The notes below the pieces were generated by a model. The model had not been told where the DNA came from, ran no database searches, and saw only the letters and a program-made list of their open reading frames with translations. Of a stretch of DNA of 64,000 nucleotides, positions 8,760 to 16,350 are shown piece by piece. Numbering within the stretch: position 1 is the first letter of the stretch; every line of letters starts with the position of its first letter. Origin of the DNA: CAYYYP01 sp964475985 (GTDB lineage Bacteria > Bdellovibrionota > UBA1018 > CAYHWW01); NCBI GenBank assembly GCA_964475985.1, contig CAYYYP010000003.1, positions 75,909-139,908 on the forward strand, in the 5' to 3' direction. A program made the position numbers and the translations under genes.

Positions 8760-9551
8760 ATGGAAATGAATTTCAAGAGAATCACCCAAGGGCTTTACCG
8801 CAGATTTCCAAAATCTATAAAAGAGAATCCACTTTTCTTAAAAACGAATCTCGCCGTTTCGAAAACGCTCTCAATGCACGGCATTAAAAACCCACTTACC
8901 GCTTATTGCGGACCTGAATATTGGGAGTCTTGCGATACCGCCGGCAAAGGCCATAGTCCTTGTGTTTATACGCAGCCAGATATGGTCTCCAGCGAACTAT
9001 TAGATGATCTCATCAAGGTTGTGCCAAAAGACGCTGGTTTTTTAGATATCGGATGTAATGCCGGCAGAAATTTAAAGTACCTTTACGATAAAGGATTTCG
9101 AAACCTCGGCGGAATCGACATTAACCGGGAGGCCGTTGATGTTGTATTCAAGGAAAAATATCCAGATGTCCACGGGGCATCAAAACTTGCAGTGGGTAAT
9201 GCAGCCGATGAAATCAAAGCCATTCCTTCGGCGAAGTATGATGTAGTTTTCAGCGCCGCGGTTCTCTCGTTTATTGAGCCAAAGGATCGTAGCTTATTTG
9301 CAGATATGGTGCGGGTTTCACGAAAATATATTGCGGTATTTGCGCAGGAAAATGCGCCCCATTCGCTGGGCTGGAATTTTCAGGAAGTTTTTGAGAGCTT
9401 GGGATGTACGATGATTGCTTACAAACGCTTTTACGGCCTTGAGTCCGCGACCACCATGACGGTCCTGCCCACCGATAATTATGATTCGGATAAACATTTT
9501 TGGTCAGAGCAGCCACTTAGAATTTTTATCAAAAACAAAGAATTAAGTTGA
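8760..9551 (+). CDS. Class I SAM-dependent methyltransferase
   Basis: 263 residues. Motif I LDIGCNAGR lies at about 95-103, followed by the acidic end of strand 2 in GGIDINREAV and a motif-IV-like KYDVVFSAAVLSF. The first 90 residues form a basic, cysteine-containing extension (YCGPEYWESCD). There are no transmembrane segments, so it is probably cytoplasmic. It starts 2 bases after pseI; a second in-frame Met lies at codon 3. In this context it probably methylates a sugar hydroxyl or amino group of the glycan; the acceptor is unknown. Confidence 0.8.
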   Translation: MEMNFKRITQGLYRRFPKSIKENPLFLKTNLAVSKTLSMHGIKNPLTAYCGPEYWESCDTAGKGHSPCVYTQPDMVSSELLDDLIKVVPKDAGFLDIGCNAGRNLKYLYDKGFRNLGGIDINREAVDVVFKEKYPDVHGASKLAVGNAADEIKAIPSAKYDVVFSAAVLSFIEPKDRSLFADMVRVSRKYIAVFAQENAPHSLGWNFQEVFESLGCTMIAYKRFYGLESATTMTVLPTDNYDSDKHFWSEQPLRIFIKNKELS

Positions 9552-9570
9552 AGCTTGTAAAGCTTACGCC

Positions 9571-11454
9571 ATGCCATCAACTTATCTCTTGTTTGAATAC
9601 CTAAGCCTTCTGAACTTGCCGTTGGCGGTTCTGGCAAAATTAGTGGGCGTCAAAGTCCGTTATCTTAGAAATGCAAACATTTTGGACCGTTATTACGGAG
9701 GTCTTTCAAGGCTTGGTATCCTAGGCTTGGAATTTTCTGACTTTCCTGGATTTCAGGCCGATTTCTATTCAAGGCTTGCGGGCGTTTCAAAGAACGTAGT
9801 TCAAACGATGGTGCTTACGTCAAACTTTTACAAACTGTTCACCGAATCAGTTACTGACGCAAGAACCTTGCAAAAATTTGAGCAGGCGTTTCGGAATCAG
9901 ATGGCAAATGAACTGCGTGAATTTAGTGAATTGGCATACTTCGCCTTAAGGTACAAAGCGGCAAACCCCAATAGTTATATTGTGCTTTGGGCGAAGAAGA
10001 GCTGGCTGCGTAAATTTCATACGCAGTGGGACGGAAGTGCATATCGCACTTGGGCATTCCCGTTGCTGAGAGAAGCGGTAACCTTGTTGGCCCTCGGGCT
10101 GAAGGTCGCGGGAAAGTTCCACTTAAAATTTAAAAAAGTTTTTCAAACGCCATCTTCACCGGACTCCGCGGGAAATGGCCCGGCGAGGATTCATGCCGAA
10201 AACGTAATCTACTTTCCGCACAAAGGCATTTTTTACGGCACCTTTTTCGTGAAGGACCACTATTATTCCGCCGACTTGACGAGTGCGTATCACCCTTCAA
10301 AAATTTTGCATCTGTCTTTGGGCGAGGGCAAAGAACTTCTGTCGACGTCATTTGAGTTTTACAAAAATAATTCTATCCCTTTTGCCGATCTACTTGATTT
10401 TCGGTCCGTCAGGAGTTGGACCCTTGCCCAACGGTTTCTGCGTTTTATGTGGAAATCGCCAGTTGCGACGATAAAAGAGTTAGTCAAGAACGGCCCTGAT
10501 TTCCTAAGTTTTTTTTTCCGCAACTACAAAGAGCTTCAGATTTATATTTCCTCCCTTAGGGCTTTGCCCAATGCCAAAGTTGCGCTGATTGGTTTTGAAA
10601 TTGTATTTCCAAATTGGTTGGCGGTGGCCCTGTCCCACTGCAATATAAAAACTGTGGCTTCGCAGGAGCGAATGATTTCGGCCTATTTGGAAGTTCACCT
10701 TCCTCCTTTGGATTACTACTTCACGATTGGTAAAAGCTCGACGCAGCACCTCCGGAATAATTCAGATTTAAGATTTTCAAAGCTAATTCCCCTCGGTTTA
10801 GTTCGCTCAAACCTCATTCAGAACGAAAATGGAAGATTCCAAGATGACAAATATGAATTGATTCGAAAAAACTTTGAAAAGATCGTGTTGTGTTTAGATT
10901 TCCATTCGGTGAAGAACCCACAACAAAATCGCCTGGCCTACGGAAATTCGTGGAAGGTGAATCGAAAATTTTATGAGGATTTACTCATTCTTTCCGAACG
11001 ATTCCCGAAAGTCTTTTTTGTCATCAAAGGTAAAGGGCACGAGTTTTTAGAGATTCCGTATTTCGCGGCCACGGCGGCGGCATTGAAAACTCGGGCCAAC
11101 CTCTCCATAGAAACGGATTACGGCCGTTATCCCCCGGAAAAAATGGCGGCGTTAGCCGATGTTGCTTTAGGCCTCTACACCTCGTTGCATGATGAAATAT
11201 TGGCTTCCGGAAAACCCACTATCATTTATGACTACGCAGGGTTTCCTTCATGTTTTTATGACTACGATCGTCTGCCATTCATAGCGAAGGATATTGATAG
11301 CCTCCTGAAAATGCTGGCCCAGGGGCTGAATCAAAAACAGGTGCTTACCGATGAAGAGTTGCAGCAATTGCAGGATCGGCACTATGAAAATTCAGTGGGC
11401 AGTAAGGTTAGGGAGCGCCTTCAGGATTTGTTGCAGCAAATTTGTCCCGATTAG
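9571..11454 (+). CDS. Large protein of unknown function, glycosyltransferase-like C-terminal half
   Basis: 627 residues, not recognised as a named family. The N-terminal 200 residues are rich in aromatic and basic residues (LAKLVGVKVRYLRNANILDRYYGG). The C-terminal third looks like the donor half of a GT-B or capsule-synthesis fold: KIVLCLDFHS, FVIKGKGHEF, and ADVALGLYTSLHDEILASGKP, with the Glu and Gly-Lys-Pro pattern common in nucleotide-sugar or CDP-polyol transferases. That resemblance is my reading, not an alignment. No signal peptide is seen. No good Shine-Dalgarno sequence precedes the ATG at 9571; an in-frame extension without ATG/GTG/TTG reaches back to 9547. It overlaps the convergent PhyH gene by 4 bases. 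Confidence 0.65.
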   Translation: MPSTYLLFEYLSLLNLPLAVLAKLVGVKVRYLRNANILDRYYGGLSRLGILGLEFSDFPGFQADFYSRLAGVSKNVVQTMVLTSNFYKLFTESVTDARTLQKFEQAFRNQMANELREFSELAYFALRYKAANPNSYIVLWAKKSWLRKFHTQWDGSAYRTWAFPLLREAVTLLALGLKVAGKFHLKFKKVFQTPSSPDSAGNGPARIHAENVIYFPHKGIFYGTFFVKDHYYSADLTSAYHPSKILHLSLGEGKELLSTSFEFYKNNSIPFADLLDFRSVRSWTLAQRFLRFMWKSPVATIKELVKNGPDFLSFFFRNYKELQIYISSLRALPNAKVALIGFEIVFPNWLAVALSHCNIKTVASQERMISAYLEVHLPPLDYYFTIGKSSTQHLRNNSDLRFSKLIPLGLVRSNLIQNENGRFQDDKYELIRKNFEKIVLCLDFHSVKNPQQNRLAYGNSWKVNRKFYEDLLILSERFPKVFFVIKGKGHEFLEIPYFAATAAALKTRANLSIETDYGRYPPEKMAALADVALGLYTSLHDEILASGKPTIIYDYAGFPSCFYDYDRLPFIAKDIDSLLKMLAQGLNQKQVLTDEELQQLQDRHYENSVGSKVRERLQDLLQQICPD

Positions 11455-12275
11455 GATTTTAACGCCGATTCATAGTCATCGGGCAGATCGGCGATATTGG
11501 TGCATGTATTGAGGCGTGCTGCCACCGGACCGGGAGGGCGACTAGTGAACCCGAACAATGATTTTTGTTGAGGACTTAACTTCTTAAAAAGTTCAGGACC
11601 GCACTGCGAGTAATCAAAACTCGGTTTGACCCACCACCGATGATAGTACGCTAGAATTCCCCACCTTTTATCCTGAGTAAAATTTGGTGCAACATCATGC
11701 CAAGTTTGACCTAGAAATATAATGACATCTCCCGCCTTCGCTTCACACTGAACTTTACCGACCGGCGAACTCCCGGGCGGATGGACTTCTTTAGGGTTTA
11801 AACCCGAAAGGTGACTGAGTGGCCAAAGGTAAGTGGAACCATTCTGTGCGGTAAAATCGGTGATGCAGTACATGGCAATGAGCTGAAACGTGTTTTGAAA
11901 GTCCGGCATCGCTACTCGGGAATCGATATGCACGTTGTTTTTATGCTCGGCGCTTTGATTGCGAATCGCGCCAAAGCTTCCTAGAATGATCGCTTCCTTC
12001 AATACGGCTTGCGCGATTTCTAACACCGCCGGTAGGTCTACAAGTTTCAAAAACAGATCGGGGTGACTTTGGTGGACATGCCAAAGAATGCAGCGCTGCT
12101 CGTCAACGAAGGTACTGCTTTTCTCTCGTTGTTGGCGTTCGATATTCTCCAGTTCTGCCGCCATCGTTTTGCACTCAGCGGGGTCCAGGGCACCCCTTAG
12201 GACCGCAAAACCTGTGGTCTGAAGCTCGTTGACGATTTTTTGTTTGGTTGTGGAGTCTGAATGAATAGCGGCCAT
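11451..12275 (-). CDS. Phytanoyl-CoA dioxygenase (PhyH)-family 2-oxoglutarate oxygenase
   Basis: 274 residues with the Fe(II)/2-oxoglutarate facial triad in place: HID gives H116 and D118, and TWHDVAPN gives the distal H193; R204 in QDKRWGIL is a candidate 2-oxoglutarate contact. The N-terminus (KIVNELQTTGFAVLRGALD) has the usual PhyH opening. Family members hydroxylate small molecules, lipids or sugar-linked groups. It is the last gene of a minus-strand block (15190 to 11451) with an AAC(3)-like acyltransferase, a DUF4910 protein and a methyltransferase, so it probably tailors the same product. It lies 7 bases after the methyltransferase. Confidence 0.82.
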   Translation of the reverse strand: MAAIHSDSTTKQKIVNELQTTGFAVLRGALDPAECKTMAAELENIERQQREKSSTFVDEQRCILWHVHQSHPDLFLKLVDLPAVLEIAQAVLKEAIILGSFGAIRNQSAEHKNNVHIDSRVAMPDFQNTFQLIAMYCITDFTAQNGSTYLWPLSHLSGLNPKEVHPPGSSPVGKVQCEAKAGDVIIFLGQTWHDVAPNFTQDKRWGILAYYHRWWVKPSFDYSQCGPELFKKLSPQQKSLFGFTSRPPGPVAARLNTCTNIADLPDDYESALKS

Positions 12276-12282
12276 TTAATAC

Positions 12283-12981
12283 CTACTTCAACACAAAGAT
12301 ATATTGAGAGAACGGTTTTTCTAAACTGGATGTCAACATGGTCGAATCGTTTTCCCGTGCGTGGCAGTACTTCATCATTGCCTTCAACTTGAACCCGAAG
12401 TCGGAGAGCAAGATGCTTTTAAGCGAGAAAAGATTTGGCGAATAAAAAACGGTATCTTCACGTTCCTTGGCTTTGCAGAGGTACTGACTCTCACCAATTT
12501 CCAAGGAAAAATGTTTTATATAGTGCTCCTCGGTCGGCATGGTCAAAATAAGCGTGCCGTTTTTTTTAAGCACTCGTCGGAATTCTTGGACGTAGAATAA
12601 GAATGACTTTTTTGAACCCAACCAGTGCATAGTTTCCCAGCATACGACGAGATCAAACGCGTCGTTCTTCGCGGCTATTTTGTTTCCCGGTTTAAGGTAA
12701 GCAACCTTCACCCCGGCTTTAGAGTCAAAGCGATCCTGCGTAACGTCCGTAGCTTCTTTGGAAACGTCGGTAGCAAAAACCTGGTAGCCAGCTTCGTGTA
12801 AAAATTTTGTGTGCCGACCATCACCGCAGCCAAAGTCCAGGGCCGTTTCATGGGGCCCCTTTGGCGCGATTTTATTGATACTTATGGCTCGAATCAAATT
12901 CTCCGCGGGCGAAAGGTAAACTTGTTGCTTCTTGGCAACTTTGTAAGCCGATGCGTATAGATCAATGCTTTTTGCTCTCAT
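12283..12981 (-). CDS. Class I SAM-dependent methyltransferase
   Basis: 232 residues. Motif I LDFGCGDGRHTKFL is at about 48-61, strand-2 Asp in VFATDVSKEA, motif IV FDLVVCWETMHWLG, and post-motif FRRVLKKNGTLILTMP. This is the Methyltransf_11/25-type layout. Unlike the 8760 methyltransferase it has only a short N-terminal extension. It follows the DUF4910 gene after a 102-base gap and is followed 7 bases later by the PhyH gene. The likely substrate is a small molecule or sugar of the glycan locus; this is inferred from position only. Confidence 0.82.
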   Translation of the reverse strand: MRAKSIDLYASAYKVAKKQQVYLSPAENLIRAISINKIAPKGPHETALDFGCGDGRHTKFLHEAGYQVFATDVSKEATDVTQDRFDSKAGVKVAYLKPGNKIAAKNDAFDLVVCWETMHWLGSKKSFLFYVQEFRRVLKKNGTLILTMPTEEHYIKHFSLEIGESQYLCKAKEREDTVFYSPNLFSLKSILLSDFGFKLKAMMKYCHARENDSTMLTSSLEKPFSQYIFVLK

Positions 12982-13083
12982 TATTTTAATCTCATTTTCT
13001 TAGCTTGGATTTAGACGTCTGCTGCCTCTAGCTTATAGTCTTCGGAAAAGAATAAGTAAATTCACTTACGTGGTTGCAAATAC

Positions 13084-14427
13084 TTAGGGAACGGCCAACA
13101 GTTTTTTCTCCATCAATTTTTCGGCAATGGTGGCCAGCTCAACGACTGAGCAGTTTGCGCGATCGGCAATATTGCATAAATCATTTGAACCGTCGGAAAA
13201 GTTTAGGAGGTACATCATATTCTGAATGTGATTTTTAGTTATGAGTTCCGTTGACCCACCCATGGTCGGGTATAGGCCCCGAGTTCCGAGCATGGGTTCG
13301 CCGTAGGGCGCTTGATTCACGAAGGTGGAGTTCACTTCAATGCTCATAAGAATTTGCAAATAGAGCCATACCGTCTCACGCGTTGCGGCAAACGATACGA
13401 AATCTTTATTGTCGAGTGACGTGTGATATTCTCGATAATCCCCGTACATGGTGCGGCAAAGGGACCCTACCGGTAAATTAAAACCAGGCGAACAATATTG
13501 ACGTTCATCGGATCCAGTAGGAAAAAATTCCTTGGCCGTAAAGGGTTTGCCCGTTTCAAGAAAATAGTTTTGCAACGTATTCAATGCGCATCGATCCACT
13601 AAACTATCGCCACGCCGGCTTTTTTTATACGTAATCGCATTGGCGTCCCCACAGCAGGTCGCCACTAACCCGGCGATGCAGTTCTTTTTCAGGGCTTCCC
13701 CGTTTGCCGCTAAAAATGCGATGGATCCAATGGTTTCTGGAACAATTACGAATCGATAATTATACTTACGCTTAGGTAAATGTTTCAGAGTATCGTACAG
13801 AAAGGCAGTGACCAACGGGCCCGATAATTCGTTGTTTGCCATCGATGGGTGGCAGAGATAAGAGGAGATTAGAACTTCCTGATCGCTTCCCTCCGTAGAC
13901 GGCAGCGAACATTCGCCATACGTTATGGCCCCGGCCGCAAGTTTTGATCGAATGACGGCATGGTATTTCCCTGGTTTTAGCTTTTGACGGGCTTCCTGCG
14001 ATAAACAGAAACCCCATTTTTCGTTATAATAGGCCGTAACGTACGGAATCGCCGTCGGCATATGCGGTAGACTGTGCAGATTGTCCTGGAGTTCATCAAG
14101 CTCGAGCCATACATCTACCGGCACGGAATAATTCACCACGTGGAGATTATTCGTTTTAAAATCGATCACTCGCGTGCCCTCGGCATCTTCAATGTAGGCG
14201 TCTTCGATATTCCATTCTTTGGGTACCACCCAGTCTAAAACTTTAGTTCCCGTAGGAACTTCAAAGAGGTTTAAGGGAATGACTTCTTGCAATATCTTAA
14301 ATGACTCCCGAAGCCCATTTCCGCTGATACTTCGGCAAATCGGCCAAAGTCGATCAAAGTAACTCTCGATGAATGTCGGTTCGGGAAGGTTTAATTTTAG
14401 AGTGTTCATGGCCTGCGCAATATTCAT
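13084..14427 (-). CDS. DUF4910/DUF2172-type, M28-aminopeptidase-like protein
   Basis: 447 residues matching my recollection of the DUF4910 proteins that occur in surface-sugar loci. The opening IESYFDRLWPICRSISGNGLRESF, a small insert domain with PVDVWLELDEL, and the peptidase-like core LISSYLCHPSMANNELSG are seen. Later come FPTGSDERQYCSPG and YREYHTSLDN. The core resembles the zinc peptidase M28 motif set, but HPSMANNE replaces the usual H-x-D...D pattern, so metal ligands may differ. A C-terminal winged-helix-like segment (DRANCSVVELATIAEKLMEKK) follows. The biochemical role of the family is unknown to me. It lies between an AAC(3)-like gene (22 bases upstream) and a methyltransferase. Confidence 0.75.
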   Translation of the reverse strand: MNIAQAMNTLKLNLPEPTFIESYFDRLWPICRSISGNGLRESFKILQEVIPLNLFEVPTGTKVLDWVVPKEWNIEDAYIEDAEGTRVIDFKTNNLHVVNYSVPVDVWLELDELQDNLHSLPHMPTAIPYVTAYYNEKWGFCLSQEARQKLKPGKYHAVIRSKLAAGAITYGECSLPSTEGSDQEVLISSYLCHPSMANNELSGPLVTAFLYDTLKHLPKRKYNYRFVIVPETIGSIAFLAANGEALKKNCIAGLVATCCGDANAITYKKSRRGDSLVDRCALNTLQNYFLETGKPFTAKEFFPTGSDERQYCSPGFNLPVGSLCRTMYGDYREYHTSLDNKDFVSFAATRETVWLYLQILMSIEVNSTFVNQAPYGEPMLGTRGLYPTMGGSTELITKNHIQNMMYLLNFSDGSNDLCNIADRANCSVVELATIAEKLMEKKLLAVP

Positions 14428-14449
14428 AATTTTTCAGTTTCCATTTTCG

Positions 14450-15190
14450 CTATGCAAAAAGTTCGGGCCGCTGAGTGATAATCTCGATCATGCTTTCGTG
14501 GTAAGCGCGAGCGTCGCAATAAAGTAAGTCGATCAGCGTATTCTCGGGCCGTTTCACGTAACCTTTTTCGAACTGCAGCACGTGAGCTTTGTATACCGGC
14601 GTATGATCTTTGCCGGGAAGACGCACGTGAAAGCCGTAAGTTTTAAGGGCCGGAGGCGAATTTTCATGAATATAAATGCCCGTAAATAGTTTTTGTCTAC
14701 GGTAAGGTACGCGTAATTCAGTTTCGGGCAAATGGCAGGGTAAAAACGGAGTTTTAACGCCAAGGCCAATGGAGCAATAAAAGGCATTGTATTCAAGGAG
14801 TTTTGCAAAAACAGAGTCATTTCCAAACGAGTCTATTGAGTCAATCGAGCAGAGCTCGCTTTGATGTTTCCCTTGTACCGACAAGGAGTGAATGGGGTGT
14901 TTTGTCCGCCTTACCCCTTCTTTCTGACGGAAAAGTTCGCCAATAATTCCGGTATTGGAGGGGGTTTCCATAAAATCAAAGTAGTGGCCCTCGGTCCAGG
15001 AAACGAAATTATAGGCAGGCATAATTAGAGTGCCGGTGGGGCCGATGACCTCTAAGAGGGCGTGAATCAAACCAAGGGGCCCGCCTTCAACTTCTCCGAC
15101 CCCCTTATAAGAACTCTGCACTACCAAAATGGAGCCAGGTCCTATTCCAGCGTTTCGAAAGTCGTCCAAAATGCTTTTTGCGGTGAGCAT
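14450..15190 (-). CDS. AAC(3)-family N-acyltransferase
   Basis: 246 residues of the aminoglycoside 3-N-acetyltransferase fold. Family segments are SILVVQSSYKGVGEVEGG, GTLIMPAYNF, TPSNTGIIGELFRQKEGVRRTKHPIHS, and IGLGVKTPFLPCHLPE. Known members transfer acetyl from acetyl-CoA to an amino group; within polysaccharide loci they act on amino sugars rather than on antibiotics. It is the first gene of a minus-strand block and is divergent from the radical SAM gene across 88 bases. Resistance to aminoglycosides is unlikely given the context. Confidence 0.82.
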   Translation of the reverse strand: MLTAKSILDDFRNAGIGPGSILVVQSSYKGVGEVEGGPLGLIHALLEVIGPTGTLIMPAYNFVSWTEGHYFDFMETPSNTGIIGELFRQKEGVRRTKHPIHSLSVQGKHQSELCSIDSIDSFGNDSVFAKLLEYNAFYCSIGLGVKTPFLPCHLPETELRVPYRRQKLFTGIYIHENSPPALKTYGFHVRLPGKDHTPVYKAHVLQFEKGYVKRPENTLIDLLYCDARAYHESMIEIITQRPELFA

Positions 15191-15278
15191 GGGGTTTTAA
15201 TAGTTGTTTTGGAGAGCGAATGTAAATGAATATAAACATTCACCACTTTGCAGAACGGTGTTAATGTTAAGGTTAAAC

Positions 15279-16350
15279 ATGGCAATTCAGGTCGTAACCA
15301 AAGACAATCTAAAGTCTGAAAATTCCCACTTTCAAGAGCGCACCACCGATGAGCGCCAGTTTGATCCTAAGGATCATTTGCCGCCGTTTCCGAGACGAGC
15401 GCTGGTCGAGCTTTCAAATTGGTGTAATCACGCATGTATTTTTTGCACCAACCCGCGGATGNNNNNNNNNNTTGGAGCTTTACGAAGATTTTTTAAGGCA
15501 AGCGGTTCCCTTGGGACTTGAAGATGTCGGTTTGTATACGACTGGCGAGCCGTTTTTCGTAAAAAACCTCGAAGATTTTGTGCGCGTCAGCAAAGAGGCC
15601 GGATTAAAGTATATATTTCTAACAAGCAACGGCGCGCTGGCCACGCCCGATCGCGTGAAAAAAATCTTGGATGCCGGGCTTTCGAGCATAAAATTTTCAT
15701 TTAACGCCGGTTCCAAAGAAACTTATAAGCTAGTGCACGGCAAAGATGATTTTGACACGGTGCTAAAAAATCTCCGCTGGATTTCTGAATACCGTGCGTC
15801 AAGTGGCCTCGATTTTCGCATCATGGCTTCAAGTGTCGTAACCCGTTTTACCGAAGCAGAAAAACCCATTATTCAAGAGCTCTTATTGCCGTTAGTCGAC
15901 GAGCTCATGTTTCTGGATGTTGGCGCTCAGGGCGGTCAATCTCTGGATCAGCTGGGTCACTTGGAATCCTCCGGAACCGATCCTTTTCCAGCAGAAGGCA
16001 AAGCGCCCCCTTGTTCCCATCTTTGGAGTCGTTTGCACGTCACCAATGAAGGTTATTTAAGCCTGTGTTGCGTGGATTACGAAAATGCACTTACCTACGC
16101 CGATTTAAGGGTTACACCCGTCGGAGATGCTTGGCATAATCAAGTCATCCAAGAGATGCGTAAAAAGCAAGAGATGCAAAAGCTTCATGGCACGCTTTGT
16201 CAAAATTGCCTTTACGGCACCCAACAGGATGTGCGCCCTATATCCGCAGTTGGGCATGATGACGCCGCTAAAATTTTATCCTCGGCCAATACCGACGGTT
16301 CTAAAAAAGTTTATGAAAGAATTGAGAATCTCTCATTGCTTCATGAGTAG
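15279..16350 (+). CDS. Radical SAM enzyme with C-terminal cysteine domain, interrupted by assembly gap
   Basis: Two frames that join across the N run are one gene. Before the gap comes MAIQVVTKDN...ELSNWCNHACIFCTNPRM, with the CxxxCxxC cluster motif. After it comes LELYEDFLRQAVPLGLEDVG, then LTSNGALA, FSFNAGSKETY and a cysteine-rich end (CSHLWSRLHV...LSLCCVDYENA...LCQNCLYG) like a SPASM or twitch domain. To keep the frame, the real gap length must be a multiple of 3. The start at 15279 has AAGG 6 bases upstream; longer in-frame starts exist at 15204 and 15264. Relatives modify sugars or peptides by radical chemistry. The end overlaps the convergent pseF-pseG gene by 18 bases. The product is unknown. 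Confidence 0.8.
15462..15471. other. Assembly gap of 10 Ns
   Basis: Ten unresolved bases lie inside the radical SAM gene just after the cluster-binding cysteines. Ten is a common placeholder, so the true missing length is unknown. Compared with the usual distance from the cysteine motif to the next helix, a loss of some 7 to 10 codons is a reasonable guess. Confidence 0.98.

Noticed and set aside
9548..9600. TTG start overlapping the stop of the 8760 methyltransferase, as an alternative start of the next gene
   Set aside because: That TTG is in a different frame and soon reaches a stop; the 627-residue frame needs the ATG at 9571 or a non-standard start.
14450..15190. Aminoglycoside resistance gene
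   Set aside because: The AAC(3) fold is clear, but the gene sits in a glycan tailoring operon, where relatives acylate amino sugars.
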